64,000 nucleotides of DNA from Gemmatimonadota bacterium (GCA_016712265.1 JADJRJ010000028.1:434001-498000), one strand, 5' to 3'; shown: positions 9,581 through 18,850, counted from the stretch's first letter. A program made the numbers and translations. The notes: generated by a model not told the origin, from the letters alone.

Positions 9581-10990
9581 GTGAAACGGACCATCCTGCT
9601 CGCACTCGCCCTCTCGTCGCCGCTCGCCGCGCAGCGCCCGCCGCTCTCGGCGGGCACGCGCGTCTACGTGAAGGTGGACACGGCCGTCGTGGCCTTCACG
9701 AACGTGCGGGTGATCGACGGGACCGGGGCGCCGGCCCGTGAGGGGCAGGTCGTCGTGGTGCGGGACGGTCGCATCGCGGCCGTGGGGCCCGCCGGGTCGA
9801 CCGCCGTCCCGTCCGGGGCGCAGGTCATCGATGGGGCGGGGAAGACGGTGATCCCCGGGCTCGTGATGGTGCACGAGCACCTGTACTACCCGGCCGGCGG
9901 CGGCACCTACGGCAACTACACGGAGTCGTTCACGCGCCTGTACCTCGCGGGGGGTGTGACCGCGATGCGCACCGGCGGCAACATGAACGGCTTCAGTGAG
10001 CTGAACATGGCCAAGGCCGTAAATCGCGGCGACAAGCCCGGGCCGTGGATCGACGCGACGGCACCGTACCTCAATGGGCCGAACAACTTCTCCCAGATGC
10101 AGGTGCTGCGCACCCCCGCGGAGGCGAAGCGGTTCGTCGACTTCTGGGTCGACCAGGGCGCGACGTCTTTCAAGGCCTACATGCAGATCTCGCGCGAGGT
10201 CCTGAAGGCGGGGATCGACGCGGCGCATGCACGGGGGGTCAAGGTCACAGGGCACCTCTGCTCCGTGACTTATCGGGAGGCGGCCGACCTTGGCATCGAC
10301 AACCTCGAGCATGGTTTCCTTGCCGCGACGGACTTCGTGGCCGACAAGAAGCTGGACGAGTGTCCCAGCCAGGGGCGCGGACAACAGACGGTGAACACCA
10401 CGGACCCTTCGTCGGCGGCCGGGCAGGCGCTCATTGCGCACCTCGTCGCGAGGAAGGTGGCCCTGACCAGCACCCTCACCGTCTTCGAGACCTTCACGCC
10501 GGGACGGCCGATGCCGCCGGGGATCGAGGTGCTGGCCCCGCAGTTCAAGGAAACGTACGAACGCCAGCATGCGCAGATCGCTCGCATGCCGCAGTCGATC
10601 TACACCACCCTGTTCCCGCGGGCGATGGCGTTCGAGCGGGCGTTTGCCCGCGCCGGTGGATTGCTCGTGGCAGGCACTGATCCCACGGGGGGCGGTGGGG
10701 TGATTCCGGGGTACTCCAACCAGCGCGCGGTGGAGTTGCTGGTCGAGGCCGGTTTTTCCCCGACCGAGGCCATCCGCATCGCGACGCTGAACGGTGCGAC
10801 CTACCTCGGACTTGCCGACCGGACCGGGTCCATCACGGTAGGCAAACAGGCGGATCTCGTCCTCGTGGCCGGCAACCCCGTGGATCGCATGTCGGACATT
10901 CGTAATGTTGAGTTAGTCATGAAGCAGGGCATCGGGTACGATCCCGCGAAGTTGATTGCGTCGGTAAAAGGCTGGGTCGGCATCTGGTAA
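9581..10990 (+). CDS. Secreted amidohydrolase (imidazolonepropionase/prolidase-like)
   Basis: 469 residues, starting with a GTG that gives a clean signal peptide (MKRTILLALALSSPLAAQ). Amidohydrolase marks: N-terminal beta-domain IDGTGAPAREGQV, HEHLYY (HxH-like metal motif), VTGHLCSVT, DNLEHGF and AGTDPTGGG (metal aspartate), then the C-terminal GSITVGKQADLVLV. Secreted members in this group are often peptidases acting on X-Pro or similar amide bonds. The longer in-frame extension upstream (from 9437) lacks a signal sequence and is not used. Confidence 0.88.
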   Translation: MKRTILLALALSSPLAAQRPPLSAGTRVYVKVDTAVVAFTNVRVIDGTGAPAREGQVVVVRDGRIAAVGPAGSTAVPSGAQVIDGAGKTVIPGLVMVHEHLYYPAGGGTYGNYTESFTRLYLAGGVTAMRTGGNMNGFSELNMAKAVNRGDKPGPWIDATAPYLNGPNNFSQMQVLRTPAEAKRFVDFWVDQGATSFKAYMQISREVLKAGIDAAHARGVKVTGHLCSVTYREAADLGIDNLEHGFLAATDFVADKKLDECPSQGRGQQTVNTTDPSSAAGQALIAHLVARKVALTSTLTVFETFTPGRPMPPGIEVLAPQFKETYERQHAQIARMPQSIYTTLFPRAMAFERAFARAGGLLVAGTDPTGGGGVIPGYSNQRAVELLVEAGFSPTEAIRIATLNGATYLGLADRTGSITVGKQADLVLVAGNPVDRMSDIRNVELVMKQGIGYDPAKLIASVKGWVGIW

Positions 10991-11089
10991 CCTGATGGGC
11001 GGTTTCATGCGCATCCTGCGGATGTGCCAATCCAGGCGCTGCGCTTGACATGGTGGCGGCGCCTCCCTCGAATCCCCCAACCCGAACTG

Positions 11090-11134
11090 CGTGCTCCCCG
11101 TGCTCCCCGTGCTGCTCGTGCCCCTCGTGCTGCG
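11090..11134 (+). repeat. Five nonamer repeats, consensus CGTGCYSCY
   Basis: Units CGTGCTCCC, CGTGCTCCC, CGTGCTGCT, CGTGCCCCT, CGTGCTGCG run head to tail from 11090 to 11134 across the start region of the sorbosone-dehydrogenase-like gene. A related nonamer array lies at 18761-18796 upstream of a Gfo/Idh gene. Confidence 0.8.
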
Positions 11135-12413
11135 CCGTACCCTGCCCTTGACCTTGGCGTCCCTCGCGATCTCAGCGGGTCTCGCCCACGCCCAGGGCAC
11201 CCGCGCCGCCTGCGCCCCCAACAACCTCGGCATTTCCGTTCCCGACGGATTCTGCGTGCAGCTCGTCGCGGATTCGGTCGGTCCGGCGCGCCATGTCACG
11301 AGTGCCCCAAACGGCGACCTCTTCATCGCTCTGGCCAACTCACGGACGGCTCGTGGCGGCGTGCTCGCACTGCGCGATGCGGACGGCGATGGCGTCGCGG
11401 AAATCTCTCGGCGCTTTGGCATTGGGGGAGGGAGCGAGGTCCGCTACCATGACGGCTTTCTCTACTTCAGCACCGACAGCGCGATTGTGCGCTGGAAACT
11501 CGCACCCGGCGCCCTCGAGCCCACGACCCCGCCCGATACGGTCGTCGCGGGGCTGCTCTCCGAGCGTGGACACCACGCCGCCAAGACCTTCGCGATTGGC
11601 GCTGACGGCTTCTTGTATGTGAACATTGGTGCACCATCGAACGCGTGTGAACCCCAGCGCCAAGGCACCGCGCAAAAGGGCACGGATCCCTGTCCGTTCC
11701 TCGCGAACTCGGGCGGGGTGTGGCGGTTCGATACCCGGCGGCTGCGCCAATCACAAGCCGACGGCGAGCGGTACGCCACGGGGACGCGCAACCTGATGGG
11801 GATCACCATGGACCCCACCGGCCGCGCGGTGTGGGCGGTCCAGCACGGGCGGGACCTGCTGGCCGGCAATTGGGGCAAGGTGCACGCGATCTACACCAAC
11901 GAAAAGAGCGCAGAGAACCCCGCCGAGGAGATGTTCCGCATTGATCGCGGCGGCGACTATGGCTGGCCGTATTGCTATTTCGACATCGATGTGCAGAAGA
12001 AGGTGCTCTCCCCCGAGTACGGCGGTGATGGGGTCACGCAGGGCCGATGCGCGAACGTTGGCCAGCCGCGCGCGGCCTTCCCCGGGCACTGGGCGCCCAA
12101 CGGGATGGCCTTCTACACAGGAAATGCATTCCCCGCCGCGTATCGCAACGGTGCCTTCGTCGCGTTCCACGGGTCGTGGAATCGCGCACCGGTACCGCAA
12201 GCGGGTTTCAATGTCACCTTCCAACCGTTTGTCGGTGGCGTCCCCAGCGGCACGTGGACCGTGTTCGCTGATGGTTTTCGAGGTGGTCCAGCCGAAATGC
12301 AGTACCGGCCAACCGGACTGGCTGTGGCCCGGGATGGCTCGCTGATTGTCACCGACGACAAGGCCGGACGCATCTACCGGATCCGCTGGGTTGGGAACCA
12401 GAGACGCAGCTGA
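11127..12413 (+). CDS. Glucose/sorbosone dehydrogenase-like secreted beta-propeller
   Basis: About 428 residues with a signal peptide (RRTLPLTLASLAISAGLAHAQ) then a six-bladed quinoprotein-like propeller: FCVQLVADSVGPARHV, GVWRFDT, ATGTRNLMGITMDPTG, WAVQHGRD, YGWPYC and FHGSWNRA are hallmarks of the GSDH/sorbosone dehydrogenase group (PQQ-dependent sugar oxidation in the periplasm). The first possible GTG is 11091, but it lies inside the nonamer repeats. GTG 11127 gives a more normal signal peptide and leaves most of the repeats in the leader. The product could also be a non-enzymatic NHL-like propeller. Confidence 0.85.
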   Translation: MLRRTLPLTLASLAISAGLAHAQGTRAACAPNNLGISVPDGFCVQLVADSVGPARHVTSAPNGDLFIALANSRTARGGVLALRDADGDGVAEISRRFGIGGGSEVRYHDGFLYFSTDSAIVRWKLAPGALEPTTPPDTVVAGLLSERGHHAAKTFAIGADGFLYVNIGAPSNACEPQRQGTAQKGTDPCPFLANSGGVWRFDTRRLRQSQADGERYATGTRNLMGITMDPTGRAVWAVQHGRDLLAGNWGKVHAIYTNEKSAENPAEEMFRIDRGGDYGWPYCYFDIDVQKKVLSPEYGGDGVTQGRCANVGQPRAAFPGHWAPNGMAFYTGNAFPAAYRNGAFVAFHGSWNRAPVPQAGFNVTFQPFVGGVPSGTWTVFADGFRGGPAEMQYRPTGLAVARDGSLIVTDDKAGRIYRIRWVGNQRRS

Positions 12414-12469
12414 ACCAGGAGTGTGACAGGATCGATGCCTGCGTCCCACAGGATGCGTGACATCCGTCC

Positions 12470-12493
12470 GTCTGCCGTCTGCCGTCTGTCGTC
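12470..12493 (+). repeat. Heptamer tandem repeat GTCTGCC (second locus)
   Basis: GTCTGCC, GTCTGCC, GTCTGTC then GTC, 22 bp before the ATG at 12516. It matches the array at 8200-8223 in unit, copy number and position relative to a start codon. Confidence 0.8.
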
Positions 12494-12515
12494 CACAGTC
12501 TCACGCCATCGCCGC

Positions 12516-13607
12516 ATGCTCCGCTCGCTCCTGTGCTTCAGCCTGTGCGTCTCGACCGCGGTCCACGCGCAGCTCAAGACCCGCAACGTCGTCCTCATCG
12601 TCACGGACGGGCTCCGCTGGCAGGAGGTGTTTCGTGGCGCCGAGCGCGCCCTGATTTCGCGCCAACCCGGGGGCGTTCGGGACACGGCGTTCACCCGCAA
12701 GGCGTTCTGGCGCGATGAGCTGGCCGACCGCAGGGCGGCGCTGCTCCCGTTCTTGTGGGGCACCGTGGCGCGCGAGGGCATCCTCTATGGGAACCAGGAT
12801 GTCGGGCAGCGGGCGTCGATCACCAACACCATGAAGTTCTCGTATCCCGGCTACAACGAACTCTTCACGGGATGGTTTGACCCCCGCATCGACTCCAACG
12901 ACTATCCGCCCAACCCGAACGTGACCGTGTTCGAGTGGCTGGCGCGGGACCCGGCGTTCAAGGGGCGCGTCGGGGCGATCGCGACCTGGGATGCTTTTCG
13001 ACGCATCGTCAACAAGGAGCGCGCCGGGATCGACGTGATCGACGGCTGGGATCCACCGTTCACGGGCCCGGCCGCGCGCGAGCCACGGAAGGCGGTGATC
13101 AACGAGCTGTACCGCTCCACGACCCGGATGTGGGAGAACAATGCGGTCGACTCGCACATGCATCTTGTCGCGAAGGAGTACATCCGCTCAACGCGCCCGC
13201 GCGTCCTGTTCGTCGGTTACGGCGAAACCGACGAGTGGGCGCACGGGGGTCAGTACGATCTCGTCCTGCAATCGGCCCATCGCGTGGACGGGTACATCAA
13301 GGACCTGTGGGACTCGATGCAGGCCATGCCCGAATACCGGGGGACGACGACCTTCATCGTGACGACCGATCACGGCCGCGGGGACGGGCCATCGGCGTGG
13401 CGGGACCACGGGCAGGACGTGGCGGGGGCGGAACATATCTGGATGGCGATCCTTGGCCCGGATACTCCCGCGAGCGGCGTCGTGACGACAGGCGTCGTGA
13501 CGCAGAGCCAGGTCGCCGCCACGGTCGCCGCGCTCCTCGGGAAGGACTACATCCAATTCGCCCCGCGCGCGGGTCCGCCGATGGACGTGCTCGGACCTCG
13601 TCGCTGA
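12516..13607 (+). CDS. Alkaline-phosphatase-superfamily protein (type I phosphodiesterase-like)
   Basis: A 363-residue exported protein (signal MLRSLLCFSLCVSTAVHAQ). It has the superfamily's first metal strand VVLIVTDGLRWQEVF, a central VGYGETDEWAHGG carrying Asp/His ligands, and VTTDHGRGDGP with the Asp-His pair, as in nucleotide pyrophosphatase/phosphodiesterase and sulfatase-like enzymes. The catalytic Ser/Thr is probably within the EVFRGAE to TKFSYPGYNE-like region (MKFSYPGYNELF). The real substrate is unknown. The longer in-frame upstream extension covers the heptamer repeats and was not used. Confidence 0.85.
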   Translation: MLRSLLCFSLCVSTAVHAQLKTRNVVLIVTDGLRWQEVFRGAERALISRQPGGVRDTAFTRKAFWRDELADRRAALLPFLWGTVAREGILYGNQDVGQRASITNTMKFSYPGYNELFTGWFDPRIDSNDYPPNPNVTVFEWLARDPAFKGRVGAIATWDAFRRIVNKERAGIDVIDGWDPPFTGPAAREPRKAVINELYRSTTRMWENNAVDSHMHLVAKEYIRSTRPRVLFVGYGETDEWAHGGQYDLVLQSAHRVDGYIKDLWDSMQAMPEYRGTTTFIVTTDHGRGDGPSAWRDHGQDVAGAEHIWMAILGPDTPASGVVTTGVVTQSQVAATVAALLGKDYIQFAPRAGPPMDVLGPRR

Positions 13608-13642
13608 TGTGCCTTTCGGAGGAGTAACAAAAGGGCGCGGCT

Positions 13643-13659
13643 ACGGACATTATGTCCGT
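13643..13659. promoter_or_regulatory. Perfect 8-bp palindrome in leader region
   Basis: ACGGACAT - T - ATGTCCGT, a perfect inverted repeat with a one-base centre, in the 170-bp gap between two same-strand genes. Its symmetry suits a dimeric regulator, but a short RNA hairpin is equally possible. Confidence 0.4.
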
Positions 13660-13705
13660 CGAGGTGGCATAGGCTACAGCGAGGTTGTGCAGGCGGTCAC
13701 ATCGC

Positions 13706-13745
13706 AAATCCGGGCGCGAATCTATTATTTCGCGCCCGGATTTTC
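13706..13745 (+). terminator. Rho-independent terminator
   Basis: A 15-bp perfect stem (13706-13720 with 13729-13743), 8-nt loop, GC-rich core and a following T-rich run. It lies 98 bp after the phosphodiesterase-like stop and 32 bp before the next ATG, so it either ends the upstream transcript or acts as a leader attenuator for the esterase. Confidence 0.8.
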
Positions 13746-13777
13746 TTGTTGTCGTTAAATCAACTTCCAGAGCTACG

Positions 13778-14737
13778 ATGAAACGGTTTCTCTCCCATGT
13801 TGTGGCGGCGGCGGCGGTGGTGGGGGTGGCAGCCTGTTCTGATCACACCGCGACCGGGGTCGCGACAGATCGCGTTGAGTCGCCCTTGCTTGAGGTGTCG
13901 CCGGGGGTCCTGGCGGTCACCGACGTGCCCTATGCGACGCGTTCGGCAACCCAGAAGCTCGACATTCACCTGCCGACGACCGGTTCGAAGCCTTACCCGG
14001 TAGTGATGTGGGTTCACGGGGGAGGCTGGAGCACAGGCGACAAGAAGCTGGCTTCGACAAATGCGGTTCTTACCCTGCTGACCAAGGGAATCGCGGTCGT
14101 CTCCGTCAACTACCGCCTGTCCGGCGAGGCCAAGTGGCCCGCGCAGATTCACGACGTCAAGGCGGCGCTCCGCTGGGTCCGCGCCAACGCCGCGACGTAC
14201 AAGCTTGACCCGAATCGCATTGGCGCGTGGGGACTTTCCGCAGGCGGACACCTCGTGGCGATGCTGGGCACGACCGACGGGGTCGCCTCCCTTACCGATC
14301 TCAGCCTCGGGAACCCAACGATGTCGGAGAAGGTGAAGGCCGTGACGGATTGGTTCGGACCGGTCGCCTTCACGGCGATGGACGCACAGCTCGCACTGGA
14401 CGGGTGCCCGCTGTTCGGCGGCACGGGCCATGGCTCAGCGCAGTCACCGGAATCCAGGCTCCTCGGCGCTCCAATCCTCACGGTCCCGAGCCTTGTGAAG
14501 TCGGCGAACCCACGCACGTATGTGACGCCAGGCGACGCGAAGTTCCTTGTCATGCATGGGACGAAGGACTGCACTGTTCCGTACCAGCAGAGTCAGGCCA
14601 TGGCGAATCGGCTGAACGCGGTCATGCCGGGCTCCGCGACGCTGCTGCTGCTCACCGGTGCCGCTCATGGGGGGGCAGCGTGGACATCCGCCTCCACGGT
14701 TGACATCGTCTCGACCTTCTTCAGGAACAACCTCTAG
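13778..14737 (+). CDS. Alpha/beta hydrolase, esterase/lipase-like lipoprotein
   Basis: 319 residues with a lipoprotein signal (AVVGVAACSDH, Cys at the lipobox). BD-FAE/carboxylesterase layout: oxyanion-hole WVHGGGWSTGD, nucleophile elbow GLSAGGH, an acid near LVMHGTKDCTVPY (Asp) and terminal GAAHGG (catalytic His). Predicted outer- or inner-membrane-anchored esterase acting on acyl or acetyl-carbohydrate esters. It starts just after a strong terminator, so it needs its own promoter or readthrough, and it ends before a shared hairpin terminator. Confidence 0.9.
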   Translation: MKRFLSHVVAAAAVVGVAACSDHTATGVATDRVESPLLEVSPGVLAVTDVPYATRSATQKLDIHLPTTGSKPYPVVMWVHGGGWSTGDKKLASTNAVLTLLTKGIAVVSVNYRLSGEAKWPAQIHDVKAALRWVRANAATYKLDPNRIGAWGLSAGGHLVAMLGTTDGVASLTDLSLGNPTMSEKVKAVTDWFGPVAFTAMDAQLALDGCPLFGGTGHGSAQSPESRLLGAPILTVPSLVKSANPRTYVTPGDAKFLVMHGTKDCTVPYQQSQAMANRLNAVMPGSATLLLLTGAAHGGAAWTSASTVDIVSTFFRNNL

Positions 14738-14757
14738 TCGGTGACGCCTTCTGACCA

Positions 14758-14786
14758 ATGAACGGCGCCCACGAGGCGCCGTTCAT
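14758..14786. terminator. Bidirectional hairpin terminator
   Basis: A 12-bp perfect stem (ATGAACGGCGCC with GGCGCCGTTCAT) and 5-nt loop lie exactly between the convergent esterase stop (14737) and permease stop (14797). Confidence 0.7.
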
Positions 14787-14796
14787 CGTTTGCCCG

Positions 14797-16053
14797 CTAC
14801 TCGTAGCGCAAGGCCGCGACGGGGTCGAGCCGCGAGGCACGCAACGCCGGCACCATCCCGAACGCCACACCAGTGATCGCGCTGGCCAGGAGCGCCGTAA
14901 CCACGATGCTCGGCGGCAGAGTAGCCGGAATCGGGCTGCTGGTGCGGATCAGCCATGCGAGCCCCGCGCCGATCGCGAGTCCAATCAAGGCCCCAACGCT
15001 GGTCAACGTGGCGGCCTCCACCAGGAACTGCCAGCGAATGGTCCCTGCGGTGGCCCCCAAGGCTTTTCGCACGCCGATTTCCCGTGTGCGCTCGGTGACA
15101 GAGATCGTCATGATCGCGACCACGCCCACGCCGCCCACGAGCAGCGCCACACCGGACAACGCCAGGCCGACGGCGAAGATGGCGCCAAACAACTGGTTGA
15201 AGGTGTCCATCAACCGGTCCTGCCCGATGAGGTAGAAGGTGTTGTCCGTCCCCGGCTTCAATCCGCGCCGGGCGCGCATGGCGGCGACGACCTGGTCCAT
15301 CACCTCATCCTGCGTGATGGTGGAGGACGGCCGCACGAGCAGGGTCAGGTCGCGCCGGAAGACCGCCAGTCGCCGAACCGCACTTTGCAGGGGCAGGATG
15401 GCGCGCGGGGTGTCCGGGCCCTTGCCTTCCATCGTCTTGAGGAAGCCTGCTTTCGGCTGGTAGATACCAATGACCGTGAACGGCTGTCCATCCAACTCGA
15501 CCTGCTTGCCGATCGGGTCCGAGTCCCCGAAGAGCTGGGCGCGCAAGGTGTCGTTGACGAGCACGACCGGCTGGCCGGCATCGTACTCGGCGCGCGTGAA
15601 GTTACGCCCGGGTGAGATATCCGACGGGTCGACGAGGGGCCAATCCGGGCTGTAGCCGTCGAACCCGACGTTGTCCGCGCGGTTGGTGCGGTAGGCGAAG
15701 TTCGCGCCTCCGCCGAGGACGCCCACGGCATCCTGCACCCCCGGGACCCGCTTGATCATGTCCCACTCCTCGAACGAGATCGGCGGATTGCGTCGGTCGG
15801 GGCACTTCTCGTCCGTGCCGTCGCATCCACTGATCCCCGGGTTGCGCCGACGCACAAAAAACGAGGTGGCGCCGATCGACTCGAGGTCCTGACGGAACGA
15901 CTGCTGGATCCCGTTGACCACGGCGCCCATGGCGACCACCACAAATACGCCGATCGCCACTCCGGCGATGGTGAGTGCCGCACGCACCTTGTTGGACCGG
16001 ATGGCGTCGAAGGCCATGACGACACCCTCGAAGACGAGCAGGAAGCGGTTCAT
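14797..16053 (-). CDS. ABC transporter permease, MacB/FtsX type
   Basis: A 418-residue permease with the MacB arrangement: an N-terminal transmembrane helix (RAALTIAGVAIGVFVVVAMG), a large periplasmic domain (about residues 45-270) with a two-cysteine loop (GCDGTDEKC), and a C-terminal FtsX module of three helices ending RASRLDPVAALRYE. The LDPVAALRYE tail is diagnostic. It starts 3 bp after the ancestral end of a second permease, so the two form a pair. No ATP-binding partner (MacB ATPase) is visible next to them. Confidence 0.92.
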   Translation of the reverse strand: MNRFLLVFEGVVMAFDAIRSNKVRAALTIAGVAIGVFVVVAMGAVVNGIQQSFRQDLESIGATSFFVRRRNPGISGCDGTDEKCPDRRNPPISFEEWDMIKRVPGVQDAVGVLGGGANFAYRTNRADNVGFDGYSPDWPLVDPSDISPGRNFTRAEYDAGQPVVLVNDTLRAQLFGDSDPIGKQVELDGQPFTVIGIYQPKAGFLKTMEGKGPDTPRAILPLQSAVRRLAVFRRDLTLLVRPSSTITQDEVMDQVVAAMRARRGLKPGTDNTFYLIGQDRLMDTFNQLFGAIFAVGLALSGVALLVGGVGVVAIMTISVTERTREIGVRKALGATAGTIRWQFLVEAATLTSVGALIGLAIGAGLAWLIRTSSPIPATLPPSIVVTALLASAITGVAFGMVPALRASRLDPVAALRYE

Positions 16054-16056
16054 GGC

Positions 16057-17298
16057 CTATTCGGAGCGGAGCGCAGCGATCGGATCGAGCCGGGCGGCAC
16101 GGCTCGCGGGATAGACACCAGCGGCGACGCCGACGCCACCGCCAGTGATCAGGGCAGCGACGATGGACTAGGGGGCGACGGCTGCGGGCAGTGGCGTCAG
16201 GCTCGAAATCAACATCGCGAGGCCGATGCCCAGCCCGATGCCGACGGCGGCCCCCATGATGCTCAGCGTGGTGGCCTCCACGAGGAACTGGCGCAGGATA
16301 TCACTCCGGCGCGCGCCTAACGCCTTGCGCACCCCGATCTCCCGGGTGCGCTCCGCAACCGCGACCAGCATGATGTTCATGATGACCATTGCCCCCACGA
16401 TGAGGCTGATGGCCGGCAGCGCCGTCCCGAACAACACCAGGCGCCCCTTGAGCTCGGCAATGAAGCCAAAGGCCGCATCCTGCGTGACCAGGCCGAAGTT
16501 GTCCGGCTCAGAGGCGCGCAACCCGCGAATCGAACGTAAGGCCGAGCGGGCCAGCTCAATACCCTCGGGAATGTCCTCCTGTCGCGCCACCTGGACCACC
16601 AGGGATCCGATATCCTTTTCCGGGCGAATGATCCGCCCCATCGCGGAGGAGAAAGGCGCAACCGCGAGACGGTCCAGCGAGAAGCCGAAGACCGATCCCT
16701 GCTCCTCGATCACCCCGATGACCGTAAACGGCACGCCTTGAATGCGCAGCGTGCGGCCCTCCGGGTCCAGTCCGGGGAAGTAGTGTTCGGCGACCTCCTT
16801 GCCGATTACGAGCACCGGCGCCCCGGAGCGCTCCTCCTGTTCATTGAACGCGCGCCCCTTCTCGATCACGTAGTTCTTGATCGCGAAGTAGTCCGCGTCG
16901 GCGGCGACCGCCTGTACCTGTCGCGGCCGTGCCCCGGGCGACGAGGCGTACTTGAAGGTCTCGCTGGTGACCGTGCTCTTCATCGCGGCGGGAAGCACGG
17001 CACGCACCGCCGCGACGTCGGTCATCCGGATGAGGGGCCGTCGGGACGCCTCGCGTGCGTCAAATCCCCGCTGCCCTCCGGGCCCAACATTGTCGAACCG
17101 CCGCACCGTGAAGGTATTCGTCCCCAGGAGACGCCCGGCGAAGTCCTCCTCCACGTACCGCCCCATGCCCTCCACGATCGACACCACGGCGATCAGGAAC
17201 ATCACGCCGATGGTCACCCCGAGCAGGGTGAAGGCACTCTTCAGTTTTTGGACGCGGAGCTGGGACAGCGCCAGTCCGACGGCATCACGGAGCTGCAT
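16057..17298 (-). pseudogene. ABC transporter permease with in-frame amber stop
   Basis: A MacB/FtsX-type permease whose frame runs 414 codons to a natural TAG at 16057. It is interrupted by TAG at 16168-16170, codon 377. The residues after the interruption are intact family sequence (SIVAALITGG..., ending RAARLDPIAALRSE), so the stop removes the fourth transmembrane helix and the conserved tail while everything else is well kept. TAG is one base from TGG or CAG. It is probably a recent nonsense mutation, suppressor readthrough, or a sequence error. It pairs with the downstream permease. Confidence 0.85.
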
Positions 17299-17386
17299 GG
17301 TCCGAAGCTAACGCGCCACCGCACCGCGGGGTGCCCCGAACCGGCGCGGGAGACGTAGGCCGGTTCGGAGAGTGTGGCCTGGCTTG

Positions 17387-18724
17387 CTACAGGGACCAGC
17401 CCGTGCGGTAGCTCGGTGTCACCCACTCCGCCGGGATGTTCGGGGTCTTCAGCACTCCGGACTCCGGGTCCAAGTCGATCGTCCGACCCGACCGCACCGC
17501 CAGGTTGCCAAGCGCGATCATCTCGGTGAGTGGGCCAGCGTGTCCCACGAAGTTGGATCCTGGCTGCGTTCCGGCCTTGATCGCCTCGATCCACTCCTTG
17601 TACACCCCTTGGGTGCGAGGGTATTTCGGGGGCAGTGGTTTCGACATGAGCTCGGCGTTCTTCACCGGGTCGCTGAGTTGTGGGTCCGCGCCATAGGTGC
17701 CCGCCACCAACGTCCCCTTGGTGCCGATCCACAGTTGCCCGCCTTCCGGATCATGCGGCCAGGCCCGATCCAACCCCCAATCTTCAGGGCGCGGCGGGAA
17801 GATCGATCCGTCGCGCCAAACCAGGGTGACCGCGGGACGATTCCCGCGGGCGGGGAATTCATAGGTGATGCGTGAGCCCTTCGGCGCGGTCTCGGTAAAC
17901 AACGGGGTCGATTCCGGGATCACCTTCGACGGAAACTTGAGGTCGAGGATCCAGAACGACGCGTCCATGATATGGCAGGCCATGTCCCCCATCGCGCCGG
18001 TGCCGAAATCCCACCAGCCTCGCCAGTTGAATGGGGCGTAGCTCGGGTGATACGGTCGCTCGGCGGCGGGGCCGAGCCACAGGTTCCAGTCGAGGGTCGG
18101 CGGAACGTTGTGCATTTCCGTCGGGCGATTAATCCCTTGCGGCCAGATCGGACGGTTTGTCCAGAACTCCACGCGTTGCACGGTGCCGATGACGCCAGAC
18201 TCGATCCATTCGCGCAGGATCCGGGTCGAGTCCATCGCATGCCCCTGGTTCCCCATCTGCGTGGACTGCTTCGGTCGACGCGCCGACTCGGCCTTGAGCG
18301 CTCGTACTTCTCCCACGGTGCGGGCAAGCGGCTTCTGGCAGTAAACATGCTTGCCCGCCTTGAGTGCCATCATCGCGATGGCCGCGTGCGCATGGTCCGG
18401 CGTGGTGATGGTCACCGCGTCAAAGCTGGACGCCTCGCGGTCAAACATCTGGCGGTAGTCGCGATACCGCTTGGCCTTCGGCCACTTGAGGAAGGCGCGT
18501 TCTGCAGACTTGTCGTCGACGTCGCAGAGGTAGGCGATGTTCTCGATCGCCACCCCTTGCACGTCGCTGTAGCCCATACCGCCCACGCCAATGCACGCGA
18601 TGTTCAGCGTATCACTCGGCGCCCGGTACCCGCGCCCCAGCACGTGGCGCGGGACGATGGTGAAAGCGTAGGCGCCCGCAGCGGCGCGCGACAGGTCGGA
18701 TACAAAGGTGCGTCTGCTCGTCAT
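17387..18724 (-). CDS. Gfo/Idh/MocA oxidoreductase with Tat signal
   Basis: A 445-residue exported oxidoreductase. ATG 18724 gives a twin-arginine signal (TSRRTFVSDLSRAAAG), preferred over a 25-residue longer start through repeats. IACIGVGGMGYSD is the dinucleotide loop and YCQKPLART the KP motif. Secreted Tat-type members carry NAD(P) tightly and act on sugars. It is the first of three genes with a nucleoside-type transporter and a DUF1080 protein, a context associated with oxidation of glycosides to 3-keto sugars and their hydrolysis. Confidence 0.9.
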   Translation of the reverse strand: MTSRRTFVSDLSRAAAGAYAFTIVPRHVLGRGYRAPSDTLNIACIGVGGMGYSDVQGVAIENIAYLCDVDDKSAERAFLKWPKAKRYRDYRQMFDREASSFDAVTITTPDHAHAAIAMMALKAGKHVYCQKPLARTVGEVRALKAESARRPKQSTQMGNQGHAMDSTRILREWIESGVIGTVQRVEFWTNRPIWPQGINRPTEMHNVPPTLDWNLWLGPAAERPYHPSYAPFNWRGWWDFGTGAMGDMACHIMDASFWILDLKFPSKVIPESTPLFTETAPKGSRITYEFPARGNRPAVTLVWRDGSIFPPRPEDWGLDRAWPHDPEGGQLWIGTKGTLVAGTYGADPQLSDPVKNAELMSKPLPPKYPRTQGVYKEWIEAIKAGTQPGSNFVGHAGPLTEMIALGNLAVRSGRTIDLDPESGVLKTPNIPAEWVTPSYRTGWSL

Positions 18725-18760
18725 TGGTTCTCGACTGTTAGTCGTGTCGAAGGACTCTCT

Positions 18761-18796
18761 CGTGCCGCCCGTGCCGCCCGTACTGCTCGTACTGCT
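18761..18796 (-). repeat. Four nonamer repeats related to 11090-11134
   Basis: On the plus strand: CGTGCCGCC, CGTGCCGCC, CGTACTGCT, CGTACTGCT. The array sits 37 bp upstream of the Gfo/Idh start and shares the CGTRCYSCY consensus with the array at 11090. Confidence 0.8.
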
Positions 18797-18850
18797 CATA
18801 GGGTCGTAGCCGAGAACCAGGCCCGCCGTGTATCTGGTCGGGCCGCTCCC

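Noticed and set aside
9368..10570. 400-codon minus-strand ORF
   Set aside because: Antisense shadow of the secreted amidohydrolase with no family motif.
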